Assembly: GCF_004127215.1 (NCBI RefSeq)
Contig: NZ_QEWJ01000001.1
Span: 372,001 to 436,000, forward strand
Origin: Streptococcus oralis
GTDB lineage: Bacteria; Bacillota; Bacilli; Lactobacillales; Streptococcaceae
Reading direction: 5' to 3'
DNA: 64,000 nucleotides
Each line of letters starts with the position of its first letter. Position 1 is the stretch's first letter. Below the pieces are notes generated by a model. It did not search any database. It had not been told where the DNA came from and worked only from the letters and a program-made list of their open reading frames with translations. This document shows positions 57,049 through 64,000 of this stretch, piece by piece. Made by a program: the position numbers and the translations under genes.

Positions 57049-58413
57049 TTATTTCCTAAATTTCCACTGGCTATAAATCCCAAAAACAAGAATCCAGATG
57101 GCTGAACCAACTGCCCCCATAAAAGTAGACTCTTGCAAAAAGAGAGTCACAAAAACAAAGACAAAAAAGAGGATCGTTAGGGGATTGAGCAAACGATACT
57201 GAGGCATGAGATAGCCATCAGCCATGAAGTCTTGTGACTTGCGGTATTTGAGGTGAGCCACCATAATCAAGATATAAATTGCAATATAGACACCTGATGA
57301 AGATGCCGTAATTAAAGCAAAAGCATCCGAGACACCCGGCAACACATTGATAAAGGCAGCCAGAGCAATTAAAATTGCTGAGGCGATGATGGCATTTTGC
57401 GGAACATTGTGACGAGAAAGAGTATCTGCCTTAATGGCCTTTAAGAAGCGATTGGGCGAATCATGGGCTATCTGATACAAGTGTCGCCCTGTTGAGTAGA
57501 GAGTTGAGTTAAGGGCAGACGCTGCCGACGTCAAAACGACAAAGTTAATCAGAGCCGCTGCCCACTTGATACCTGCCAGTTCAAAGACCGTTACAAATGG
57601 TGAATCTGAAGAAGCAAGTTCTCTCCAGGGAATGATAGACATAATGGCTAATAGAGCTCCACCATAGAAGAAGACAATTCGGAGAGGAATCTCCTTAACT
57701 GCCTTGGGAAGAACCTCCCGAGGGTTTTTCGTTTCAGAAGTTGTCACCCCGATAAATTCAATCATCAGATAGGCAAAAAATACCATTTGAAAGGCCATGA
57801 CAAAGTTCATGACTCCGTTTGGAAAAAGAGAGAACTGATCGCTGATATTTGCCAAACTTGCAGCCCCATGCGGCATCTCAAATCCAGTTAAAACCATAAA
57901 GGCTCCCGTTGCAATCATAGCCAAAATAGCCACAATCTTAACCATTGCAAACCAAAACTCGACTTCTCCAAAGAGCTTAACCGCGATCAGATTGACCAAG
58001 GCCAGAATCGTTAAAAAGACAATCTGAATCAACCAACTAGGCCAGCTAGGAAACCAAAACTGAACATAATGCGAAATCGCAGTGATTTCTGCCATACCGA
58101 TAAAGACGACAGACAACCAATAAGACCAAACTGAGAAATAACCCCAGCCTTTCCCCAAATGACGGGTGATAAAGTTGATAAAAGTATGTTGTTCTGGATC
58201 CTGATAGAGCATCTCTCCAACAGCCCTCATCATCAAAAACATAAAGGCTCCTGTAATCATGTAAATCAGGATGATAGAAGGCCCAGTAAGGCTGATAGAA
58301 CGACCGGCACCTAGGAAAAGCCCAGTTCCAATTGTCCCAGCAATGGCCATCACCTGAACGTGGCGATTGGTTAATCCACGCTCCATTTTATTTTTCTTCT
58401 TATTTTCACTCAT
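57049..58413 (-). CDS. Amino acid permease (AAT/APC family)
   Basis: A 454-residue, 12-TM transporter. The start at 58413 (MSENKKKNKMERGL) has GGGAG six bases upstream, better than 58425. The AAT signature is present: MAIAGTIGTGLFLGAGRSI (TM1) and GVTTSETKNPREVLPKAV (after TM6). It resembles the CycA/AroP group importing D-Ala/D-Ser/Gly or aromatic amino acids; specificity cannot be read from sequence. Monocistronic. Confidence 0.9.
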   Translation of the reverse strand: MSENKKKNKMERGLTNRHVQVMAIAGTIGTGLFLGAGRSISLTGPSIILIYMITGAFMFLMMRAVGEMLYQDPEQHTFINFITRHLGKGWGYFSVWSYWLSVVFIGMAEITAISHYVQFWFPSWPSWLIQIVFLTILALVNLIAVKLFGEVEFWFAMVKIVAILAMIATGAFMVLTGFEMPHGAASLANISDQFSLFPNGVMNFVMAFQMVFFAYLMIEFIGVTTSETKNPREVLPKAVKEIPLRIVFFYGGALLAIMSIIPWRELASSDSPFVTVFELAGIKWAAALINFVVLTSAASALNSTLYSTGRHLYQIAHDSPNRFLKAIKADTLSRHNVPQNAIIASAILIALAAFINVLPGVSDAFALITASSSGVYIAIYILIMVAHLKYRKSQDFMADGYLMPQYRLLNPLTILFFVFVFVTLFLQESTFMGAVGSAIWILVFGIYSQWKFRK

Positions 58414-58438
58414 ATAGTCTCCCATTTCATCTAAAAAA

Positions 58439-58485
58439 CCAAAAAGGAGTTGAACGAGGTGAAAAGCCTCCCCTACTCCTTTTTA
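58439..58485 (-). terminator. Terminator of greA
   Basis: AAAAAGGAGT / ACTCCTTTTT with an inner GAGG/CCTC stem; T-run on the minus strand. Confidence 0.85.
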
Positions 58486-58491
58486 TTCTCA

Positions 58492-58974
58492 TTAAGCTGT
58501 TTTTTCAACCTTCAAGATTTTTACATCATAGCTACCAACTGGTGTCTCAATGGTCGCTGTATCACCAGTCTTTTTACCGATCAAGGCTTGTCCAATCGGG
58601 CTCTCATTTGAAACCTTACCAGCGAAAGCATCCGCACCCGCAGAACCAACGATGATGTAAACTTCTTCGTCATCTTCCCCGATTTCTTGGATAGTTACAG
58701 TCTTACCAATCGCAACTTCGTCCAGTGCTACTGCATCGCTATTGACGATTTCGGCATAGCGGATCTTTGTTTCCAGACTAGAAATTTGTCCTTCAACAAA
58801 AGCCTGTTCATCTTTCGCTGCTTCGTACTCACTATTTTCTGAAAGGTCTCCGTATGAACGAGCGATTTTAATACGCTCTACTACTTCGGGACGACGAACG
58901 AGCTTCAATTCTTCTAATTCTTTTTCAAGCTTTTCCTTTTCTTCAAGGGTCATTGGGTAAGTTTTTTCTGCCAT
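58492..58974 (-). CDS. greA: Transcription elongation factor GreA
   Basis: A 160-residue factor that stimulates RNA polymerase transcript cleavage at stalled complexes. The start at 58974 ([15 protein letters not shown]) gives the pneumococcal length. The N-terminal coiled coil has the acidic tip [16 protein letters not shown], and the C-terminal FKBP-like domain ends [15 protein letters not shown]. It follows the mltG terminator. Confidence 0.97.
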   Translation of the reverse strand: MAEKTYPMTLEEKEKLEKELEELKLVRRPEVVERIKIARSYGDLSENSEYEAAKDEQAFVEGQISSLETKIRYAEIVNSDAVALDEVAIGKTVTIQEIGEDDEEVYIIVGSAGADAFAGKVSNESPIGQALIGKKTGDTATIETPVGSYDVKILKVEKTA

Positions 58975-59011
58975 TTTTCTCAACTTTCTTTTCTTAATTT
59001 GTTTTTAAAAC

Positions 59012-59039
59012 AAAATTATGTGGAAAACCACATAATTTT
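59012..59039 (-). terminator. Terminator of mltG
   Basis: The perfect stem AAAATTATGTGG / CCACATAATTTT with an AAAA loop; touches the mltG stop. Confidence 0.8.
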
Positions 59040-60702
59040 AGTTTGAACTACTTGATTGTGTTAATTTGCTATTGATGTGTTCTGCAACGTTTTGATCATG
59101 TTCTTCTTTGGTCGCTGCAAAGTATACTTTACCATCTTCTACGTTGGCTACAAAGTACAAGTAGTCACTCTTTGTCTGGTTTACACTTGCTTCAATAGCA
59201 TCCAAACTTGGACTATCAACTGGTCCAGGCATGAGGCCAAGGTGCGTATAGACATTGTATGGTGAATCGATATTTGTATCAATTGCAGCGTCATCAGCTA
59301 GGCTAATTTTTTGCCCAAGCTTGCCTTCAGCATACAGGATAGCAATATTGCTTTGAAGTGGCATACCGAGATTCAATCGGTTATAGAAGACACCTGCAAT
59401 GGTCTTGCGATCTTCCGTTTTAGCCCCTTCTTTTTCTACAAGAGAAGCAATGCTGAGCAATTCGTTTACTGTGAGGCCTTTATCTTTTATAGTCGTATAA
59501 TGTGGCGATAGCGCCTTATCCATAGCTGCAACCATTTCATCAATCAAACTTTCAACTGTTGTGCTGTTTTTAATGGTATAAGTTGCTGGGAAAAGGTAAC
59601 CTTCTAAGCGATAGCGAACACCACTATCTTTTGTTGGAAGACTTCCAAGTAAGTTAGGATACTTGGCTACTAATTGTGAGATAAAGGTCTCATCTTGTAC
59701 CTTAGCCAAGAAAGCTTCCGATGTAAGCGACTCTTTAAATTCACCTTGAAGTTGCCCTACTGTTTGAGCGATTTGCTCCAAAGTATATCCTTCTGGAATA
59801 GTCAAACTTGCAAGGATAGGCTCTTGTGGTTCAGGTGTTCCACCTTTTTGCAATTCTTGAATCAACTCATCCGTACTCATACTCTTCTTCAAGTTGTAGT
59901 AACCTGATTTCAAATCAGAATAGTTCTTATACTTGGCGTACAAACTAAAGATGAGTCCATGTTTTACCAAACCAGATTTTTCCAAAGTGCTCCCAATTTC
60001 TTGAACATTTGAACCTTCTGGGATTTGAACCGTTACATAGTCCTTAGAACTTGCATCAACTGGTTTCAAGGATTCTTGAACATAACCATAACCAAAGTAC
60101 CCTCCAACAGCTACAAGAACTAGGAAAACTAGGAAAGTTAGCAAGCAACCTTTAGCTTTTGATTTCTTCTTTTTCTTAGCTGGCTTTACTCCTTCACGAC
60201 GACTACGGCTTGGAAGATCAGTTTGTCGATCAGTAGCTTCAGATGAGAATGTTTCTTCATTTCCCGTAAGAGAAGAAACTGCTTCCACCTTATCCGCAGT
60301 CTTATACGAAACGGCTATTCTTGTCGTTACTTCGTTAAAAGCTTTTTCGTCTTTTTTAGGTTCTACAGCTTCAATCCTAGTCGGAGTAACTTCTTCCGGC
60401 TCTGAATCTTCCTGTTTCAGTTCCACTATTTCACTTGGTTCAGAATCTTTACGTGGCAATACAGTTGGAGCTTTTTTTAGAACATCCTCTATAGAAGCTA
60501 AAGAATCGTCAACCGCATTCTCAGCCGAATCCTCTATTTCCAAATCAGAAAAAGTAGAAAGAGTATCATTCTCGATAGGGGGAATGAAAGGCGTAGCATC
60601 TCCTTCTCCAGCTAACCGTTCTCTTTCCCGTGCCCTTTCTAAATCACGTAGAATCTGTTCTTTAAAACTTAATTTTTCTTCTTCTCTCGAATTTTCGCTC
60701 AA
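59038..60702 (-). CDS. mltG: Endolytic murein transglycosylase MltG
   Basis: A 554-residue membrane enzyme of peripheral peptidoglycan synthesis. The start is a TTG at 60702, 7 nt after AAGGAGG. A long acidic cytoplasmic domain (~180 residues) with a KKKKKSK stretch precedes one TM (about 187-208). The extracellular part has a LysM-like region (VTVQIPEGSNVQEIGSTLEK) and the YceG catalytic region SIASLVEKEGAKTEDR with the active Glu, then VFYNRLNLGMPLQS. The long N-terminal cytoplasmic extension is typical of streptococci. Confidence 0.94.
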   Translation of the reverse strand: MSENSREEEKLSFKEQILRDLERARERERLAGEGDATPFIPPIENDTLSTFSDLEIEDSAENAVDDSLASIEDVLKKAPTVLPRKDSEPSEIVELKQEDSEPEEVTPTRIEAVEPKKDEKAFNEVTTRIAVSYKTADKVEAVSSLTGNEETFSSEATDRQTDLPSRSRREGVKPAKKKKKSKAKGCLLTFLVFLVLVAVGGYFGYGYVQESLKPVDASSKDYVTVQIPEGSNVQEIGSTLEKSGLVKHGLIFSLYAKYKNYSDLKSGYYNLKKSMSTDELIQELQKGGTPEPQEPILASLTIPEGYTLEQIAQTVGQLQGEFKESLTSEAFLAKVQDETFISQLVAKYPNLLGSLPTKDSGVRYRLEGYLFPATYTIKNSTTVESLIDEMVAAMDKALSPHYTTIKDKGLTVNELLSIASLVEKEGAKTEDRKTIAGVFYNRLNLGMPLQSNIAILYAEGKLGQKISLADDAAIDTNIDSPYNVYTHLGLMPGPVDSPSLDAIEASVNQTKSDYLYFVANVEDGKVYFAATKEEHDQNVAEHINSKLTQSSSSN

Positions 60703-60783
60703 AGGTTCAACCTCCTTGTTGATAATCCATAATATTATATCTTAAAAAGTAAAGAAAAGCAACCATAGATGGCTTTCTTATGC

Positions 60784-61278
60784 TTATTTCTTATTTTCCC
60801 AAACCATATCGTACCAGGTCTCACCTGCAAAATTTGACTGAGATATCCCTTCATTAACAAAGCCATGTTTCTCATAATAGAGAATCAGATAGTCATGGCA
60901 TGTCAGATTGATACCTTCTCTTTCCTGCTCTACAGCAACTTCTTTTAGGGCGGTCAGTAATCTCTTACCCACACCCAAAGCTTGCGCTTCCTTGGCAATA
61001 GATAGACAGGTAACGGAGATATAACCGCCAGATCTGTGACTGTGGTCCTCTACTTCTTCCGTAAAAGACTGATCTTGTAGATGGCGGTGTAGGACGACTG
61101 GTCCTTCAATGTATCCAAGGACACGTCCCTCTTTTTCAGCGACGAGAAAGCTAGTCTGAATTTCACGTAAATGAGCCTCAAAGACCGAACGCGGAATGGC
61201 TTCTTCAAGGGAGAAATTCTCTAGCTCTATCTCTAAAATTCGGTCCAAATCCGAAAATCTTGCTTGTCTGATTTTCAT
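60784..61278 (-). CDS. GNAT family N-acetyltransferase (paralogue 1)
   Basis: A 164-residue protein. The start at 61278 (MKIRQARFSDLDRIL) has AGGAGG, rather than the longer frame at 61320. The acetyl-CoA loop is EAQALGVGKRLLTALKEVA, with the C-terminal YYEKHGFVNEG. It overlaps the neighbouring paralogue by 4 bp (ATGA). Similar to YhbS/aralkylamine-type acetyltransferases; substrate unknown. Confidence 0.86.
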   Translation of the reverse strand: MKIRQARFSDLDRILEIELENFSLEEAIPRSVFEAHLREIQTSFLVAEKEGRVLGYIEGPVVLHRHLQDQSFTEEVEDHSHRSGGYISVTCLSIAKEAQALGVGKRLLTALKEVAVEQEREGINLTCHDYLILYYEKHGFVNEGISQSNFAGETWYDMVWENKK

Positions 61279-61739
61279 ATTTCCTCCTGATAAAAAGGAT
61301 TTGCCCAAATCAGATGCCATTCAGAACCACTGCCATAATGACTCTCTGTCACTTCTTCAACAAAGCCATTCATTTCAAAATAAGATAGTAGCTCATCAGG
61401 ACTTTGCAAAAAAATACCTTGGTAATCTAGTTCGACTGTCACCTGCTTCAAGGCTGCAATCAGAAGACTTCCCAGCCCTTGTCCACAATGGTCAGGATGA
61501 ATTGTCAATGATTTTATTGCTATCCATTTGGGATGAAGAGACTGAGCCTCTCCTAAAATATAGCCCACGAGCTGGTTTTCATCCCTAGCTACAAGAAAGG
61601 TATCCGCAGTCTTACGGATACTCTCTTCTAAGGATTGACGGCTAAATGCCTCTTCTGATGAAAAATTGGCTTCTTCAATCGCCAAAATTTCATCTAAATC
61701 TGATAGGGTAACTTGCCTTATGGTGATTGGAATTTCCAT
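61275..61739 (-). CDS. GNAT family N-acetyltransferase (paralogue 2)
   Basis: A 154-residue protein. The N-terminus TLSDLDEILAIEEANFSSEE is clearly related to paralogue 1, as is the CoA loop DHCGQGLGSLLIAALKQV. Possibly a tandem duplication that diverged. Nine bases downstream of murC and probably in the same transcript. Confidence 0.87.
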   Translation of the reverse strand: MEIPITIRQVTLSDLDEILAIEEANFSSEEAFSRQSLEESIRKTADTFLVARDENQLVGYILGEAQSLHPKWIAIKSLTIHPDHCGQGLGSLLIAALKQVTVELDYQGIFLQSPDELLSYFEMNGFVEEVTESHYGSGSEWHLIWANPFYQEEI

Positions 61740-61748
61740 TTGATTTTC

Positions 61749-63083
61749 CTATTGGACGTTGCTTGTCAAGTTAGACAAGAGACGTTCAAATGAGTACTCA
61801 TAGGTTTGGATGTCTCCCGCTCCCATAAAGATGTAAACAGCATTGTCGTGGTCTAGGAGTGGCGATACATTCTCAACTGTGATAACCTGGTGTTTCTTGT
61901 TGATTTTATTAGCTAGGTCTTCTACCTTAACATCGCCATGGTCCACTTCACGAGCTGATCCATAGATTTGCGCTAAGTAAACAGCATCCGCTTGGTTCAA
62001 AGCATGGGCAAATTCGTCCAACAAAGCAATGGTTCTAGTAAAAGTATGCGGTTGGAAGATTGCTACAATTTCCTTGCTTGGGTATTTCTGACGAGCTGCA
62101 TCCAAGGTCGCGATAATTTCTGTTGGATGGTGGGCAAAGTCATCGATGATTACCGTATCATTAACGATTTTCTCAGTGAAACGACGCTTAACACCGGCAA
62201 ATGTTTTCAGGTGTTCACGCACCAAGTTCAAATCAAAGCCTGCCGTGTAAAGAAGTCCAATAACAGCTGTCGCATTCATGATATTGTGACGACCAAAGGT
62301 TGGGATGTGGAATTGACCCAACTCTTGTCCACGGAAATGAACTGTGAAGGTCGAACCCGTTGTTGAACGAAGGAGATTGCTAGCTACAAAGTCATTGCCT
62401 TCTGCTTCAAATCCATAATAGTAAATAGGAGCATTGGCTGTAATCTTACGCAGCTCAGCATCTTCACCGTAGACGAATAAACCTTTCGTAATTTGTTTAG
62501 CATAGTCGTTAAAGGCATTGAAAACATCCTCTAGGCTTGTAAAGTAGTCTGGATGGTCAAAGTCAATGTTGGTGATGATAGAGTACTCTGGATGGTAAGG
62601 CATGAAATGGCGCTCATATTCGTCTGATTCAAAGACAAAATATTTGGCATTGGCTGAACCACGGCCTGTTCCATCCCCAATCAAGAAGCTCGTATCTGTA
62701 ATGTGAGACAAGACATGAGACAACATACCAGTTGTTGAGGTTTTCCCATGTGCTCCTGCCACTCCCATGCTGACAAAATCGCGCATAAAGCTACCTAGGA
62801 ATTCATGGTAACGTTTGTAGCTAATACCATTTTGGTCTGCATAGGCGATTTCAACGTTGTTATCTGGACGAAAGGCATTTCCAGCGATAATCTCTACACC
62901 ACCTTGAAGGTTCTTTTCATCGAAAGGAAGAATCGCAATCCCTGCCTGCTCTAGTCCACGTTGAGTAAAGTAGTATTTTTCAACGTCTGAACCTTGAACC
63001 TTGTGTCCCATTTGGTGCAACATCAAGGCCAAGGCACTCATCCCTGATCCTTTAATTCCAATAAAATGATATGTCTTTAACAT
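61749..63083 (-). CDS. murC: UDP-N-acetylmuramate-L-alanine ligase
   Basis: A 444-residue Mur ligase adding L-Ala to UDP-MurNAc. The N-terminal [18 protein letters not shown] binds UDP; the ATP loop is [15 protein letters not shown]; the central residues are [14 protein letters not shown] and [11 protein letters not shown]; the C-terminal domain contains [10 protein letters not shown]. Complete. Upstream hypothetical gene lies 11 bp away; operon with the GNAT pair. Confidence 0.97.
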   Translation of the reverse strand: MLKTYHFIGIKGSGMSALALMLHQMGHKVQGSDVEKYYFTQRGLEQAGIAILPFDEKNLQGGVEIIAGNAFRPDNNVEIAYADQNGISYKRYHEFLGSFMRDFVSMGVAGAHGKTSTTGMLSHVLSHITDTSFLIGDGTGRGSANAKYFVFESDEYERHFMPYHPEYSIITNIDFDHPDYFTSLEDVFNAFNDYAKQITKGLFVYGEDAELRKITANAPIYYYGFEAEGNDFVASNLLRSTTGSTFTVHFRGQELGQFHIPTFGRHNIMNATAVIGLLYTAGFDLNLVREHLKTFAGVKRRFTEKIVNDTVIIDDFAHHPTEIIATLDAARQKYPSKEIVAIFQPHTFTRTIALLDEFAHALNQADAVYLAQIYGSAREVDHGDVKVEDLANKINKKHQVITVENVSPLLDHDNAVYIFMGAGDIQTYEYSFERLLSNLTSNVQ

Positions 63084-63094
63084 GCTTTTCTCCC

Positions 63095-63706
63095 TTATTC
63101 AGTGATTCTTGTCAGATTCAACTCTTGGGCAACCTGACGTTCCTGATCTGTTTTCTTGTTCTTTTTATTATAGATTTGGCTTTTCTTCAGAAAATCATAG
63201 TTGTTCTTTTTAGCTTTTCCCGTTTGGGTTTTCGGAGTTGGATTCGTTACTTGGCCAACTTCTTCAGCTAAAATATAGTGGGACTGGCTCAAGTTTTTAC
63301 TAAATTTGGCAAACTCACCTGGATTTTCCTTTTGAAATGGTGCTGTTGGTTGGTTTCCTTGACGAACAAGTGTTGAACCATTGTGTCGTCTGGTATGGCT
63401 AACATCTTGGGTCAAATACTTAGCTGAACGTTTCTTCTTCAAGTCCGCACGCGCCTCTTCTCGAGCCAGTTCAGCATACGTTTTTTCAACTTTTTTAGGT
63501 TCTGGGCTCGGCTTTGACTCCTTTTTAACCACTGGAGAAACTACGGTTTCTTCCTCATTGATAGGAGACCATTCTAAATGATTTTTATCTCGGTAATCAC
63601 CTCTGATATTGCTAATAAAGTCTGACTCATCGTACAAGTCCATGACTGGCATTTCGGTCAGCATGATCTCGTCATCTGACACCAATGGAAATCGATCTTG
63701 TTTCAT
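63095..63706 (-). CDS. Conserved hypothetical protein preceding murC
   Basis: A 203-residue, highly charged, probably disordered cytoplasmic protein. It has an acidic N-terminus ([18 protein letters not shown]), a lysine-rich middle ([20 protein letters not shown]) and a basic C-terminus with [20 protein letters not shown]. No TM or enzyme motif. Its conserved place beside murC suggests a wall/division link, but this is inference. Confidence 0.75.
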   Translation of the reverse strand: MKQDRFPLVSDDEIMLTEMPVMDLYDESDFISNIRGDYRDKNHLEWSPINEEETVVSPVVKKESKPSPEPKKVEKTYAELAREEARADLKKKRSAKYLTQDVSHTRRHNGSTLVRQGNQPTAPFQKENPGEFAKFSKNLSQSHYILAEEVGQVTNPTPKTQTGKAKKNNYDFLKKSQIYNKKNKKTDQERQVAQELNLTRITE

Positions 63707-63753
63707 TTTGTATTTCCTTTCAACACTTCATTATAGCGTATTGTCTTGATTTT

Positions 63754-64000
63754 TCAAGTGCTGGCTTCAGAAATTCCCAAAATTTCTCGAATTTCTGCCA
63801 GACTGAGGCTCGCACGCGACTCCGTACCATCTAAAACTTGGGAAACCAAATGTTTCTTCTGTTCTTGCAGTTCTTGAATTTTTTCTTCAATAGTTCCTTT
63901 CGTAATCAAGCGATAGACCTCGACCTTCTGCTCCTGCCCCATACGATGGGCACGTCCGATAGCCTGAGCTTCAATCGCAGGATTCCACCAGAGATCCACT
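63754..64000 (-). CDS. SNF2-family helicase, C-terminal part (gene runs off the window)
   Basis: The last ~81 codons show [19 protein letters not shown] (helicase motif VI with arginine fingers) and the bromodomain-like tail [16 protein letters not shown] typical of bacterial SNF2/RapA-like proteins. The N-terminal two thirds lies outside. Same order (SNF2, hypothetical, murC) as I recall for pneumococcus. Confidence 0.9.
   Translation of the reverse strand, partial: VDLWWNPAIEAQAIGRAHRMGQEQKVEVYRLITKGTIEEKIQELQEQKKHLVSQVLDGTESRASLSLAEIREILGISEAST

Noticed and set aside
56473-57110. Minus-strand frames of 93 and 94 codons around tRNA-Ser and the permease end
   Set aside because: One is antisense to the tRNA; the other overlaps the permease 3' end and its terminator. 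Neither has an RBS.

Overview
The window reads as a chromosomal segment of a Mitis-group Streptococcus, close to S. pneumoniae and S. mitis. Several housekeeping proteins (Def, GreA, MurC, FruA, MltG) look near-identical to the pneumococcal ones as I remember them. There is a choline-binding surface protein, a YSIRK/LPxTG mucin glycosidase, and a tmRNA encoding the streptococcal tag AKNNTSYALAA. Almost every gene lies on the minus strand. Only a DUF3042 gene, def, one small membrane-anchored protein gene and one tRNA-Ser are on the plus strand.

Layout. 1-12.3 kb: miaA start, DUF3042 gene, thyA, glucokinase, a cbpL-like choline-binding protein, pabB, a P-loop kinase, a DUF436 gene, a YesM-type two-component system, and the msrAB / thioredoxin / ccdA extracellular methionine-sulfoxide repair operon. 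This follows the pneumococcal order I recall for SP_0671 down to SP_0658, but without zmpB. 12.3-16.2 kb: an acetyltransferase, nadE-pncB (NAD salvage) and a membrane protein / XRE regulator pair. 16.3-20.0 kb: an AT-rich two-gene island with a DNA methyltransferase and a GHKL (MORC/MutL-like) ATPase, bracketed by two copies of one terminator. 20-24.8 kb: HAD phosphatase, acetyltransferase, lipoprotein, tRNA-Ser, tmRNA, SGNH hydrolase and a Cof-type phosphatase. 24.75-26.36 kb: a decayed prophage inserted in the 5' end of the Cof-type gene. 26.4-38.4 kb: CapA, def, CPBP protease, EamA transporter, serine hydrolase, CppA, aquaglyceroporin, an ATP-grasp/two-esterase operon, thiI and a cysteine desulfurase. 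38.5-46 kb: a giant GH101 endo-alpha-N-acetylgalactosaminidase carrying an extra trypsin-like protease domain. 46-56.4 kb: ftsK/spoIIIE, a 1320-residue YobI-like membrane P-loop NTPase (second island, again between two copies of a terminator), then fruRKA with a frameshifted fruA. 56.5-64 kb: tRNA-Ser, amino acid permease, greA, mltG, two paralogous acetyltransferases, murC, a hypothetical gene and the end of a SNF2 helicase gene.

The most interesting points are these. (1) Two unrelated candidate defence cassettes each sit between near-duplicate copies of the resident terminator. (2) A predicted serine protease domain with an intact His-Asp-Ser triad is fused to the GH101 mucinase. (3) A prophage scar can be reconstructed from a serine-integrase tail, phage tail genes and a duplicated 14-bp att-like core. 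(4) fruA carries a 2-bp insertion. (5) An operon of two esterases and an ATP-grasp ligase has no obvious known pathway. No CRISPR array, rRNA or intact insertion sequence was seen.
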